64,000 bases of DNA from Candidatus Ruthia sp. Cpac_8_S14 (GTDB taxonomy: Bacteria; Pseudomonadota; Gammaproteobacteria; PS1; Pseudothioglobaceae). Location of the stretch: the NCBI GenBank assembly GCA_021730205.1, contig CP072533.1, positions 1-64,000 of the forward strand, in the 5' to 3' direction. Below are positions 40,025 through 48,817 of the stretch, piece after piece (within the stretch, counting starts at the first letter, position 1; every line of letters begins with the position of its first letter). Under the pieces are notes generated by a model. That model was given only the letters and a program-made list of their open reading frames with translations, made no database searches and had not been told where the DNA came from. The position numbers and the translations under genes are program-made.

Positions 40025-40550
40025 AATGGAGAGCAGGCAAAAAATAACAAAGAAATTTTGGACAAAGCTATTTCTAGTACCGATATTGATGTTTTTCTTT
40101 GCTTATGCAATGGTGCCTATTTATGATGTTTTTTGTGAAATTACTGGATTTAATGGCACAACAGGCAGGGTGGATAGTGAACAGGCGTATGTTGTAGATG
40201 AGACACGCAAGGTTGAGGTCAGTTTTTTTGCCATGACAATGGGTGGATTCCCAGTCCAGTTTGGACCTAAAGTGAGTTCAATGATGGTCATACCTGGTAA
40301 ATTCTATACCACCAGCTATATTGCTAAAAACAATACTGATGAAATTGTTGTTGGACAAGCAGTTCCTAGTGTTGCACCGACAGATGCTGCTGCATATTTC
40401 AAAAAATTAGAGTGTTTTTGTTTTAATAAACAAGTGTTTAAGCCACATGAGCAAGTTGAGATGACCTTAAGATTTGTGATTGAGCCAGAATTGGACGAAC
40501 GTATTAAGGATGTGAGTCTGTCTTATAATTTTTTTAAACTTAAGAGCTAA
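40017..40550 (+). CDS. ctaG: Cytochrome c oxidase assembly protein CtaG (Cox11)
   Basis: CtaG delivers copper to the CuB site of subunit I. The 177-residue protein has one N-terminal membrane helix (about 17-36, ending YAMVPIYDVFCEITGFNG, a Cox11 hallmark), a periplasmic immunoglobulin-like domain, and the copper-binding CFCF motif near 135. ATG 40017 overlaps the preceding small gene by 8 bases; ATG 40026 is an alternative. The TTG at 40008 is rejected. Confidence 0.94.
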   Translation: MAKMESRQKITKKFWTKLFLVPILMFFFAYAMVPIYDVFCEITGFNGTTGRVDSEQAYVVDETRKVEVSFFAMTMGGFPVQFGPKVSSMMVIPGKFYTTSYIAKNNTDEIVVGQAVPSVAPTDAAAYFKKLECFCFNKQVFKPHEQVEMTLRFVIEPELDERIKDVSLSYNFFKLKS

Positions 40551-40565
40551 AAAAAGGGGAGAAAT

Positions 40566-41450
40566 ATGAACGAACAAGAATATTATGTGCCAAGTGGCAC
40601 CTACTGGCCTATTATCGGCTCAATTGGTGTTGCTACTCTATTTGTAGGTTTTGCTAATCAAATGCATGGCGCTAGTTGGGGTGGGTCAATCATGGCTTTG
40701 GGGTTTGCTATTTTAGTGTTTATGATGTTTGGCTGGTTTAGTCAAGTGGTTAAGGAAAGCACTAGCGGTATGTACAACAGCCAAGTTGATCGTTCATTTC
40801 GCTGGGGCATGAGTTGGTTTATTTTTTCTGAGGTGATGTTTTTTGCCGCTTTTTTTGCCGCGTTGTTTTATGCAAGGCAATTATCAGTCCCGTGGCTGGG
40901 TGGTGCAGATAATAATATGTTCACGCCAGAGTTATGGGACGGTTTTAGAGCAACATGGCAGCAAATTGCCTTTAATACACCGGGCGCAACGCTACAATCG
41001 GGCACAGCGGTTTCTGTACCAACACAATTGGTTGATGCCTGGGGCTTGCCAGCACTTAACACCGCATTATTATTATTATCAGGCGTTACTTTAACATTTG
41101 CACACCACGCATTGCGTGCAGGCCATCGTAATAAAATCATTAGCTGGTTGGTTGCCACTATTGTTTTAGGCGTTTTATTTTTAGGTTTTCAAATTACCGA
41201 GTATGGACATGCATATCATGATGGTCTAAAACTAACCTCTGGTATTTATGGATCAACGTTTTATATGTTAACTGGCTTCCATGGTTTTCATGTAACAGTG
41301 GGCGTGCTTATGTTAACGGTTATTCTTTATCGTGTACAAAAAGGGCACTTTAGTGCGGACAATCATTTTGGCTTTGAAGGTGTTGCTTGGTATTGGCATT
41401 TTGTGGATGTAGTTTGGCTGGGTTTATTTATCTTTGTATATTGGTTGTAA
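40566..41450 (+). CDS. ctaE: Cytochrome c oxidase subunit III
   Basis: Subunit III stabilises subunit I of the aa3-type oxidase. The 294-residue protein has seven predicted helices with typical segments: RWGMSWFIFSEVMFFAAFF near 80, TFAHHALRAGHR near 178, EYGHAYHDGLKLTSGIYGSTFYMLTGFHGFHV-type region near 213-244 and WYWHFVDVVWLGLFIFVYWL at the C-terminus. A GGGGAG site precedes the ATG. A hairpin terminator follows 20 bases after the stop. Confidence 0.96.
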   Translation: MNEQEYYVPSGTYWPIIGSIGVATLFVGFANQMHGASWGGSIMALGFAILVFMMFGWFSQVVKESTSGMYNSQVDRSFRWGMSWFIFSEVMFFAAFFAALFYARQLSVPWLGGADNNMFTPELWDGFRATWQQIAFNTPGATLQSGTAVSVPTQLVDAWGLPALNTALLLLSGVTLTFAHHALRAGHRNKIISWLVATIVLGVLFLGFQITEYGHAYHDGLKLTSGIYGSTFYMLTGFHGFHVTVGVLMLTVILYRVQKGHFSADNHFGFEGVAWYWHFVDVVWLGLFIFVYWL

Positions 41451-41469
41451 TTAGTTATAAAATCGAAAA

Positions 41470-41494
41470 CAAGACTCCGTTTGGGGTCTTTTGT
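41470..41494 (+). terminator. Hairpin terminator after ctaE
   Basis: AAGACTCC pairs with GGGGTCTT around GTTT, followed by TTGTTT. It is 20 bases after the ctaE stop and probably ends most ctaCDGE transcripts, with partial read-through to the DUF2909 and surf1 genes. Confidence 0.75.
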
Positions 41495-41514
41495 TTATCG
41501 AGTAGGAAGTATTA

Positions 41515-41742
41515 ATGACACAAGTTGTTATCATCGTTGTTATCATCGCTATTTTAATAGCACTAGGTTTAGGTTTATTGGGCATGCTTAAAGGCGGGTC
41601 AGCTGGCTCAGATAAAATGTTTAAATCATTAGTGATACGCGTGGTCTTGTCCTTATTCTTGTTTATCTTAGTTATGTTTGCTGCGTTTATGGGTTGGATA
41701 GAACCAAATGTGGTTATGATGGATGCGTCTACACTTAAGTGA
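41515..41742 (+). CDS. DUF2909 family twin-helix membrane protein
   Basis: A 75-residue protein with two membrane helices (about 4-24 and 41-62) separated by a short glycine-rich loop (GGSAGSDKMFKSLVIRVVLS), matching the DUF2909 family of twin transmembrane proteins found beside surf1 and subunit III in proteobacterial oxidase operons. Its stop overlaps the GTG start of surf1 by 4 bases (GTGA). The specific role is unknown. Confidence 0.75.
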   Translation: MTQVVIIVVIIAILIALGLGLLGMLKGGSAGSDKMFKSLVIRVVLSLFLFILVMFAAFMGWIEPNVVMMDASTLK

Positions 41743-42428
41743 TTAAACGCACTATTTTTATACCTGCAGTTTTAATACTCTTAAGTATTTATGGACTAGT
41801 ATCGTTAGGATTTTGGCAACTTGAGCGTGCTGATGAAAAACGAGTAATTGAGCATGGGATCATCTTGGCGCAACAAAGCCCAGCCCAATTGGTAATAAAC
41901 GTAGATGAGTTATTAAATAAAGAGCATTATCAAGTTTTACTAAAAGGTCATTATGACACCAATAAACAATTTATTTATGACAATCAAATTGTTAAAGGTA
42001 ATGCTGGCTATTATGTGCTCACGCCATTCGTTTTAAGTGATAAAACTGCTATTTTAGTAAATCGAGGTTTTGTACCTTGGTATGGAAAGCGCGAGCAATT
42101 GACCGATATAAAACTAGATAGTTTGTCAAGAATTATTAAAGTAGAGTTGGTTAAGCCTGTTGAACGCATTAGACTCAAGCAACAACCAATCAAGCTAAAT
42201 TTTCCGATATTAATTCAATCTTTGAATTTGGACGAATTATCCACGGTATCTGATTATCAAATTATTGCCATGTTGGCACGTCTTGATGTTAAAGCCAGTG
42301 ATGGTTTTTTCAGGCAGTGGCAGCCTTTTTACGGCAGTATTGATAAGCATTTAGGCTATGCATTGCAATGGTTTTTAATGGCCTTGGTGTTAGGTATTAT
42401 TGCCTTAAAATTGTTGATAAAAAATTGA
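41739..42428 (+). CDS. surf1: SURF1 family cytochrome oxidase biogenesis protein
   Basis: SURF1 helps insert haem A into subunit I. The 229-residue protein has the two-helix layout of the family: an N-terminal helix (about 7-24) ending LGFWQLERADEKR, a periplasmic domain with GYYVLTPF near 90 and ILVNRGFVPW near 105, and a C-terminal helix near 205-223 after HLGYALQWFLMA. It uses a GTG start overlapping the preceding gene by 4 bases. Confidence 0.92.
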   Translation: MIKRTIFIPAVLILLSIYGLVSLGFWQLERADEKRVIEHGIILAQQSPAQLVINVDELLNKEHYQVLLKGHYDTNKQFIYDNQIVKGNAGYYVLTPFVLSDKTAILVNRGFVPWYGKREQLTDIKLDSLSRIIKVELVKPVERIRLKQQPIKLNFPILIQSLNLDELSTVSDYQIIAMLARLDVKASDGFFRQWQPFYGSIDKHLGYALQWFLMALVLGIIALKLLIKN

Positions 42429-42455
42429 TTTATACCAAGCAATCATGGTACGGTT

Positions 42456-42485
42456 TTGACTATATCATAAGCGTTAGTGTAGAAT
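42456..42485 (+). promoter_or_regulatory. Sigma-70-type promoter for ccoNOQP
   Basis: TTGACT (42456-42461) and TAGAAT (42480-42485) are separated by 18 bases, about 65 bases upstream of the ccoN ATG. No clear FNR box (TTGAT-N4-ATCAA) was seen, although oxygen control of cbb3 genes is common and the only Crp/Fnr-type gene in the window is decayed. Confidence 0.5.
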
Positions 42486-42549
42486 TAAAGCCTATTTCTT
42501 GTATTAAAGAACTTGAACATTAACTAAAAATAGAGAGAGAGGACTATTG

Positions 42550-43968
42550 ATGAATTTAACAGAAAAGTATGATTTGGATGTTGTTAAATGGTTTGCTATT
42601 ATGGCATCTGTTTATTTAGTATTAGGCACATTGCTTGGGGTATATATTGCTTCTGAACTAGCCTTCCCGTTTCTTAATGATTTAGGTACAGATTTACCTT
42701 ATTTCCAATTTGGTCGATTGAGACCTTTGCACACCAACACTGTTATTTTTGCTTTTGGGGGTTCGGTGCTGATGGCATCCGCTTTTTATATTGTACAGCG
42801 TACTAATCAAACCCGACTTTGGTCCAATAAAATGGCTTGGTTTACGTTGTGGTCATGGAATACTGTGATTGTTTTAGCGGTCATTACGTTGCCTTTAGGT
42901 TTGACCCAATCCAAGGAGTATGCAGAATTAGAATGGCCGATTGATATTTTAATCACCTTGTCATGGGCTACTTATTTATATAACTTTATTATGACTATTC
43001 ACATTCGTGATCGCAATAAAGTGCCACACGTTTATGTGGCTAACTGGTTCTTTATGGGTATGATGATTATGGTTACTTATCTTCATGTGGTTAATAATTT
43101 ATCCATTCCAGTGAGCGCGTTCAAATCCTATTCAATTTTTTCTGGTGTACAAGATGCAATGATTCAGTGGTGGTGGGGTCATAACGCTGTTGGTTTTTTC
43201 TTGACAGCAGGTTTCTTAGGTATTATGTACTATTTTGTGCCAAAACAAGCTCAACGCCCCGTATATTCTTATCGTTTGTCAGTGATTCATTTTTGGGCAC
43301 TAATGTTTGGTTATGTTTGGTTAGGTGCGCATCATCTTCAATATACAGCATTGCCAGATTGGGCAGGCTCATTGGGCGCAACAATTTCACTAGCCATGAT
43401 TATTCCATCATGGGGTGGTGCACTTAATGGCATCCTGACGTTATCAGGTTCTTGGGATCGTTTACGTGAAGATTACATCTTGCGTTTCTTGATTATGTCT
43501 TTAGCGTTCTATGCCATGAGTACATTTGAAGGACCAGTGATGGCGGCGAAGACAGTTAATGCCTTGTCGCATTACACGGATTGGACGATTGGTCATGTGC
43601 ATTCTGGTGCATTGGGTTGGAATATTATGGTGGCAGCAGGTGCGATGTATCATATGATTGAGAAAATCTATAACGTGAAAATGTCACAACAACTTTTAGG
43701 CATCCACTTTTGGGTGCATACGATTGGCACGGTGATTTATATTGTAGCGATGTGGGTATCGGGCATTATGCAAGGCTTGATGTGGAGAGCATATGATGAG
43801 TATGGCACATTGGCTTATACGTTTGCCGAATCAGTATCAGCTATGCATCCCTATTATGCCATGAGGGCTGTAGGTGGTGCATTGGTATTAGTAGGCGCAA
43901 TTATCATGTTAATTAATATTGTGAGAACCATTCGTAGATCAGGCGTTGGTCAAACGGCTAACGTATAA
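42550..43968 (+). CDS. ccoN: cbb3-type cytochrome c oxidase subunit I
   Basis: CcoN is the catalytic subunit of the high-affinity cbb3 oxidase used at low oxygen. The 472-residue protein has twelve helices, with haem and CuB ligands in [15 protein letters not shown] near 57, [17 protein letters not shown] near 204, [13 protein letters not shown] near 258 and the paired His in [17 protein letters not shown] near 340. ATG 42550 follows an AGAGAGAGG stretch; a TTG one codon earlier is unlikely. It leads ccoN-ccoO-ccoQ-ccoP. Confidence 0.96.
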   Translation: MNLTEKYDLDVVKWFAIMASVYLVLGTLLGVYIASELAFPFLNDLGTDLPYFQFGRLRPLHTNTVIFAFGGSVLMASAFYIVQRTNQTRLWSNKMAWFTLWSWNTVIVLAVITLPLGLTQSKEYAELEWPIDILITLSWATYLYNFIMTIHIRDRNKVPHVYVANWFFMGMMIMVTYLHVVNNLSIPVSAFKSYSIFSGVQDAMIQWWWGHNAVGFFLTAGFLGIMYYFVPKQAQRPVYSYRLSVIHFWALMFGYVWLGAHHLQYTALPDWAGSLGATISLAMIIPSWGGALNGILTLSGSWDRLREDYILRFLIMSLAFYAMSTFEGPVMAAKTVNALSHYTDWTIGHVHSGALGWNIMVAAGAMYHMIEKIYNVKMSQQLLGIHFWVHTIGTVIYIVAMWVSGIMQGLMWRAYDEYGTLAYTFAESVSAMHPYYAMRAVGGALVLVGAIIMLINIVRTIRRSGVGQTANV

Positions 43969-43983
43969 ATAGGGAGCCAGGCT

Positions 43984-44715
43984 ATGGCAAATAAAAACGT
44001 AAAAGAAAGTTTACAAGTTAAGCTGGAAAAGAATATTTTTGGCATGTATTTGTTTATGGCACTATCGGTGTCATTAGCAGGTATTGTAGAAATTGTTCCT
44101 TTATTTACCAATCCTGAAGCAATCAAAGACGAAGTGATTACAACTGATGGTAGTACAAAAAGTTTATTATGGATTCGTTCTGAAGGTCAAGCGTTGTCTG
44201 ATTGGAAATCTGATGATGGTGTAAGGCCTTTAACTGCTTTAGAATTAGCAGGTCGTGATATTTATCAGCGTGAAGGTTGTTATTTATGCCATTCACAAAT
44301 GATACGTCCATTTAGAGATGAGAAAGAGCGCTATGGCCATTTCTCTCTAGCGGTGGAGTCAAAGTATGACCATCCGTTTCAGTGGGGTTCTAAAAGAACA
44401 GGCCCTGATTTAGCACGCGTTGGCGGTAAATATTCTGATGAATGGCATATTTTGCATTTACGCCATCCACAAGCGGTTGTGCCAGAGTCAGTCATGCCAA
44501 AATATCGCTTCTTAGAAAGTGCTTTGGTTGATGGCGAAACAATCGCTACACACATGAGCGGCTTGTCTAAAGTCGGTGTGCCTTATACGCAGGTAGATAT
44601 TGCACAAGCGCCAGCTACCGTTGAAGGCAAGAATGAAATGGATGCAATGGTGGCTTATTTGCAATCATTAGGCAATATGATTAAATTTGAAGATGGCGTT
44701 ACTTACAGAGAGTAA
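43984..44715 (+). CDS. ccoO: cbb3-type cytochrome c oxidase subunit II (monohaem cytochrome c)
   Basis: CcoO passes electrons from CcoP to CcoN. The 243-residue protein has one N-terminal membrane helix (about 18-40) and a periplasmic cytochrome c domain with [21 protein letters not shown], haem site CYLCH near 98-102, the [19 protein letters not shown] segment near 138 and a distal Met in [11 protein letters not shown] near 168. It begins 15 bases after ccoN, with a GGAGCC site, and its stop overlaps the ATG of ccoQ. Confidence 0.95.
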   Translation: MANKNVKESLQVKLEKNIFGMYLFMALSVSLAGIVEIVPLFTNPEAIKDEVITTDGSTKSLLWIRSEGQALSDWKSDDGVRPLTALELAGRDIYQREGCYLCHSQMIRPFRDEKERYGHFSLAVESKYDHPFQWGSKRTGPDLARVGGKYSDEWHILHLRHPQAVVPESVMPKYRFLESALVDGETIATHMSGLSKVGVPYTQVDIAQAPATVEGKNEMDAMVAYLQSLGNMIKFEDGVTYRE

Positions 44716-44855
44716 TGACTTTAGTTGATAAAATTGGTGTTATTGTGACGATTGTTATATTTCTGTTATTAGCGATTGCTTATTTTTATGCTTTTAGACC
44801 AAAAAATAAACAAAAATTTGAAGATTTACGCAACTTTGTGAACGACAAAGATTAA
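44715..44855 (+). CDS. ccoQ: cbb3-type cytochrome c oxidase subunit CcoQ
   Basis: A 46-residue protein whose ATG overlaps the ccoO stop (TAATG). It has one membrane helix (about 8-26, ending AYFYAFRPKNK) and a short charged tail ending FVNDKD, the usual CcoQ layout. CcoQ stabilises the cbb3 complex. The position between ccoO and ccoP confirms the call. Confidence 0.85.
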   Translation: MTLVDKIGVIVTIVIFLLLAIAYFYAFRPKNKQKFEDLRNFVNDKD

Positions 44856-44878
44856 GGTTAAGTTAGGAGGAAGAAACA

Positions 44879-45781
44879 ATGGGCGAACATAAAAACCCAT
44901 TCCCAGGTGAGAACAATACAGGGCATTTTTGGGATGAAGAAAACGACATTAGAGAGCTAAATAATCGCCCACCAAGATGGTACATGCTGTCCTTATATAT
45001 TGGCACACTTGCTATTGTGGTTTACACACTCTACTATCCAACCATTCCTTGGTCTGGTGAACACAACAAAGGCTTTGCCGATTGGACGCAAATTAGCGAA
45101 ATGAACGAAAGTGTTGCTCAATTAGAGGCTTATCGTGAAAAAAGATTTGCCGATATTGAAAAAGCCATTGCTGAAAAATCATTAGAAGAAATTGTGCTTG
45201 ATGGCGAATTAAGAACTTACGCCATCAAAACAGCCAAGGTTCTATTTGGTGATAATTGTGCAGCTTGTCATGGTGCTGCTGGTCAGGGTAATGTAGGCTT
45301 CCCTGTTCTGGCTGATGATGATTGGCTATATGGTGGTAAGTTAGCACAAATTAGCACAACCATTGCTAACGGTCGTAAAGGCAATATGCCAGCGCGTATG
45401 CTGGGTATTTCAGATGTTGATGCAAGTACATTGGCCACTTTTTTAGTTGAAACAGGCAAGGGTAAAGATGGTAATCCCAACCCAGCTTCTAAGGCCTTAT
45501 ATATGAGCAAAGGTTGTATTGCTTGTCACGGCCCTAATATGAAAGGCAATCAACTGCTAGGTAGTGCTAATTTAAGTGACGGTATTTATCGTTTTAAAGC
45601 AGACGACCAACACGCATCAGTCGTGCGTACAATCTTACATGGCGTGGGTCAAGTAAATGATCCATTAACGCAAGATGCTGTTATGCCAACATTTGGACAT
45701 TCAAGTGTTATTGACGCTGTACAGATTAAAAAACTTACTGTTTATGTGCATCAGCTAGGTGGTGGTGTTGCTGTTAAATAA
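44879..45781 (+). CDS. ccoP: cbb3-type cytochrome c oxidase subunit III (dihaem cytochrome c)
   Basis: CcoP takes electrons from soluble cytochromes into the cbb3 oxidase. The 300-residue protein has the N-terminal sequence GHFWDEENDIRELNNRPPRWY typical of CcoP, split by the start of a helix (about 40-58), then two cytochrome c domains with CAACH near 127 and CIACH near 212 and distal Met residues in GNMPARM and AVMPTFG. An AGGAGG site precedes the ATG. A terminator hairpin lies 8 bases after the stop. Confidence 0.95.
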   Translation: MGEHKNPFPGENNTGHFWDEENDIRELNNRPPRWYMLSLYIGTLAIVVYTLYYPTIPWSGEHNKGFADWTQISEMNESVAQLEAYREKRFADIEKAIAEKSLEEIVLDGELRTYAIKTAKVLFGDNCAACHGAAGQGNVGFPVLADDDWLYGGKLAQISTTIANGRKGNMPARMLGISDVDASTLATFLVETGKGKDGNPNPASKALYMSKGCIACHGPNMKGNQLLGSANLSDGIYRFKADDQHASVVRTILHGVGQVNDPLTQDAVMPTFGHSSVIDAVQIKKLTVYVHQLGGGVAVK

Positions 45782-45788
45782 AGTATTT

Positions 45789-45815
45789 AACACCTCTACT
45801 ATGAGGTGTCTTTTC
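45789..45815 (+). terminator. Terminator after ccoP
   Basis: ACACCTC (45790-45796) pairs with GAGGTGT (45803-45809) around TACTAT, followed by CTTTT. It ends the ccoNOQP transcript. Confidence 0.8.
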
Positions 45816-45905
45816 CAATTCAAAAAAAGACTAGGAAAGAACTATTTAAAAGCTAACTTATTTTCAAAATATTTATTGATTTTGTAGGTATAATTCCCAC
45901 CTTAT

Positions 45906-45981
45906 GCCGAAGTAGCACAGTTGGTAGTGCAACTGATTTGTAATCAGTAGGTCGCCAGTTCGAGTCCGGCCTTCGGCACCA
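45906..45981 (+). tRNA. tRNA-Thr (anticodon TGT)
   Basis: A full 76-base cloverleaf with encoded CCA. The acceptor arms GCCGAAG and CTTCGGC pair, the anticodon stem ACTGA/TCAGT encloses the loop TTTGTAA with anticodon TGT, and the T arm has GTTCGAGTC. A TATAAT box at 45889-45894 is close upstream. In many gammaproteobacteria a tRNA-Thr precedes tufB, but here decayed pilus genes follow. Confidence 0.95.
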
Positions 45982-46119
45982 TACTAAGTCTAAATTAATA
46001 ATAATCTTAGTTTTTATACCGTGTAGATTGATGGTAACCTTACAAAAAGCAAGAATGACTACTTATGAAGACGAGATGGCGGTATTGCATTTTGGTTATT
46101 CTAGGGTGAAATAAAGATA

Positions 46120-46690
46120 ATGTTAACACTATTCTATTGGTGTCAAGATAGAAAAGCTGCGCGTACAATACAAAAAAAATTAAAACAAAAAACATCGTTA
46201 AATACATTAATGAAAGCAGGACTTGATTTAGACACCAATATTCTAACGGATATTTTGATGTTTATTTTTCGTTACAATGCAGAAATATGGTGGAGTTTAT
46301 TAGGTGTTGTGGTGTTTAAAAAGCTGGTGTGGCGGTACGGGTAAAACTTGCCTATTTTTAGAACGGTGAAAGATTTTTTTTACTATTAAACGCTCGGTTT
46401 TATTAATGGTGTTTAAAACTTTATTTTTTCAGATGTTTCTCTTAATAAGTCCTTAGAAATTGTTAAAAGCTCGATGAGTGGTGTGAGTGATATTAGAGCC
46501 ATTGAAAATGTGATGCTAACGGTGAATCAGGCTCAAGCCTTTCTGTTGCCATTCATAATGATAATGATTAGGCGTCGATATTTTATAACAGTTTTGCCAG
46601 TTTCGAACAAGCCACTTCTGAGGTACAAATGCAACTCATTGAAAGCGTCACTGTATGCTCTATTGGGCTAAAAATATCTCTGCTAGAATT
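46120..46690 (+). pseudogene. pilC: pilC remnant (type IV pilus inner membrane platform)
   Basis: PilC is the inner membrane platform of type IV pili. Scattered pieces in different frames follow PilC order: FYWCQDRKAARTIQKKL (N-terminal part), TSLNTLMKAGLDLD (the L-T-L-hxAGLxL segment), AEIWWSLLGVVVFKKL (membrane segment), LPIFRTV and VSLNKSLEIVKSSMSGVSDI, then RAIENVMLTVNQ (second F-domain), then SFASFEQATSEVQMQLIES. About half of the roughly 1.2 kb gene is missing and stops interrupt every frame. The following pilD remnant supports the call. Confidence 0.75.
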
Positions 46691-46739
46691 GCACTTACTG
46701 CAGGCATACTTGGAAAATTATTAGGGTTTTTTTGCACTG

Positions 46740-47500
46740 ATTATTATTATTACTTTCCATCCCTCACTGCTTCTACCTAGTGAACACCTTAGGCAAGTCT
46801 ACGTCAACTTTTGCTGATTTTGGCAGTATTGCTACGTTTAATGCTGCTTATACAAGTAGTAACTTGCCTGCTATCAACCATTTTTTGGCGATGAGGCTGA
46901 AAACGTATCTAACAGTATCAATATTTACTCGTGTCCCCATTGCTGAGGCTGAATCTGTTGGATTTATTGCTAGTAGTTTAGAGAATAGTAGTGCCACCTC
47001 TACTGTTTTGACGGTTTATCAATTCGGAATTAGCGCCCAAAGTGCAAAGTGGGTTTTATTTATTGTTTGCTTAGGCATTGATTGCACTTTTTTTGATTGA
47101 TTTATAAAGCATCAATTATTGTCCGATATTATTACTTTACCATTGTTGTGGTTGGGGCTTATCTTAATATTGATGGACATATTCATTTACCTGATGCAGT
47201 GATTGGTGCAGTGGCAGAGTATCTGGTTTTATGGAGTATTTGTTGGTTGTTTAAAATTTGGAAAGGCAAGAAAGGGTATGGGCTATGGTGATTTTAGATT
47301 AACGAACGCTATAGGTGCATGGTTTGGCTAGAAGAGTTTGCCTGATGTGTTATTAATCGCTTCAGCACTTGGTATTCTATTCTTTTTTTTGGTCATTGAC
47401 TTATAGGAGTTGTACTTTATAATCAAGCGTTTTCTTTTGGACCTTTTAGTATTATCTACGTTTGTGTTATTATTTTTCAGCCCGTCTTATATGGCAATAT
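46740..47500 (+). pseudogene. pilD: pilD remnant (prepilin peptidase)
   Basis: PilD cleaves and methylates type IV prepilins. In order, across several frames: IYSCPHC near 46918 (the zinc-type cysteine pair), VYQFGISAQSAKWVLFIVCLGID near 47020, DIITLPLLWLGL near 47126, HLPDAVIGAVAEYLVLWSI near 47185 and GMGYGDFRLTNAIGAWFG near 47275 (the GxGDxK-type catalytic aspartate region), then a stop, SLPDVLLIASALGI and NQAFSFGPFSII near 47425. The match to PilD is close along the second half. Frame changes and stops show it is dead. Confidence 0.88.
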
Positions 47501-47508
47501 AATATTGA

Positions 47509-47950
47509 CTAATTGAGCACAGGATTGATTTCTTGATTATCTAGAATAATGCCATCCTTTTTAAACCCTGCTAGCGCTCTTGAAAAGGACCCTGGCTTCA
47601 TGCCTAAATAAGCAACAGTTAAGGGTTTTGAATAAGGCAATTCAAATGTGTTGTTAATTTTGCTGTCTACACCAAGTACCAGCTTACTTTTTTGGTAGTT
47701 TTTTTAACGAAATCTGAAGCCACATCATAGTTAGGGGGTACATTGGTAAAACGACATCTGTTTTGTTAATAAAAAATGCGCAGTACAATTCCATCGCCCC
47801 TTTCGTCAATTTTGGTTAGTTTAAACACCCCTTCATAATTAATATAAAGTTTAGTTGCATTAAGAGCCACCATTTCGCCTTTGTGAAATTGTTTAATCCT
47901 GTATGGTAGGCAGAACCTTTTTCTGTTAAGTGTTTGAAAATTGGCAGTCT
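47509..47950 (-). pseudogene. Crp/Fnr-family transcription regulator remnant
   Basis: On the minus strand, one frame reads FHKGEMVALNATKLYINYEG and continues VFKLTKIDERGDGIVLRIF, the pattern of a cyclic-nucleotide-binding-like domain. After frame changes it reads FELPYSKPLTVAYLGMKPGSF then SRALAGFKKDGIILDNQEI to a stop at 47509. The ending matches the winged helix of Crp/Fnr regulators (LAxYLGMxPETFSRxLxxLKxxGII). No N-terminal cysteine cluster is visible, so an oxygen-sensing FNR cannot be claimed. At least two frame changes inactivate it. Confidence 0.75.
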
Positions 47951-48235
47951 TAATAAAAAATTATGGTATCGATTTAGGCGTTCTATTTTAGCGAAGATTA
48001 TGGTGTGTATTTTATCATATAAAGCAATTCTACTGGTTATTTAATATTCTTTTGAATGTATTATTATTTTTCTTGATATAGGTCCAGGGGGTAGTTGTTT
48101 AAATTTGTTATAATTTGAGCCTCTTCATCAGGGTTGGTCTGTCACTGATCCCCACCTAATTTTGGAAAGCCTTTATTTTTTAAATAAGGATTTTGATGCA
48201 TACCTTGCTTTGAGCAAAGGCCCAGTTTTTAAAAA
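47951..48235. other. Non-coding interval before lolA
   Basis: About 285 bases with no recognisable gene. The stretch may include the lost 5' part of the Crp/Fnr-type gene (minus strand). A TATAAT-like string is present near 48110, but no gene on the plus strand follows it. Confidence 0.35.
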
Positions 48236-48817
48236 CTATCTAAGCACATCAAACTCTGGTGCAAGATTTAGCTCAAAAGCATTTGCTTCGATGTTTGGAT
48301 TGATGCTGACTGAATCAAAGGTAACTAAAATTGTTTGATCCAGTTCATTGTTAAGCGTAATGGCTTGTAGCGTGTTATTTTTAAAGCCAAAACTTAATTG
48401 ATTGGCTTGCTGGGTGCTGTACCAATCAATCTTATCTTTTGTATGTGTATATTGTGGCGTATGGCTGATATCGCTAAGTCGATTAATAAGCCAATATAGT
48501 GGCGTTTGTGTTAAATCAGTTGTTTGCATTAAACTGGCCTGTTCTAATTCAATATCGACCAACCACAATTCAGTATTATTTAACAGTAATATTTGCTTGT
48601 TTGGTACTAGCGTGTGCCAAATGAGTTGTCGAGGGCGTTTAAATAACAAAGTGCCAGAAGAGCTGACTAGCAGCACGCCTGTATTGCTATAGGTGCTTTG
48701 TGTAAAGTTGGCGCTTAAACGTTCAAATGAGTTAAAAAAATTAGAAAACTCGTGATTACTGTTGGCAAAGCTAAAATTAGAAAATATAAATATTAAAGTG
48801 CTTAAAAATTTAATCAT
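48236..48817 (-). CDS. lolA: Outer membrane lipoprotein carrier protein LolA
   Basis: LolA is the periplasmic shuttle that carries lipoproteins from LolCDE to LolB. The 193-residue protein has a signal peptide (1-19), the N-terminal LSANFTQSTYSNTG segment near 34, SGTLLFKRPRQLIWHT near 54 and the NTELWLVDIELEQAS strand pair. It overlaps ftsK by 8 bases, the standard ftsK-lolA order; the next usual gene, rarA, is found decayed 11 kb away. Confidence 0.92.
   Translation of the reverse strand: MIKFLSTLIFIFSNFSFANSNHEFSNFFNSFERLSANFTQSTYSNTGVLLVSSSGTLLFKRPRQLIWHTLVPNKQILLLNNTELWLVDIELEQASLMQTTDLTQTPLYWLINRLSDISHTPQYTHTKDKIDWYSTQQANQLSFGFKNNTLQAITLNNELDQTILVTFDSVSINPNIEANAFELNLAPEFDVLR

Noticed and set aside
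47209-47291. An intact small membrane protein in the 47.1-47.3 kb open frame
   Set aside because: The frame is a segment of the pilD remnant, recognisable by the DAVIGAVAEYLVLWS pattern, and not a separate gene.
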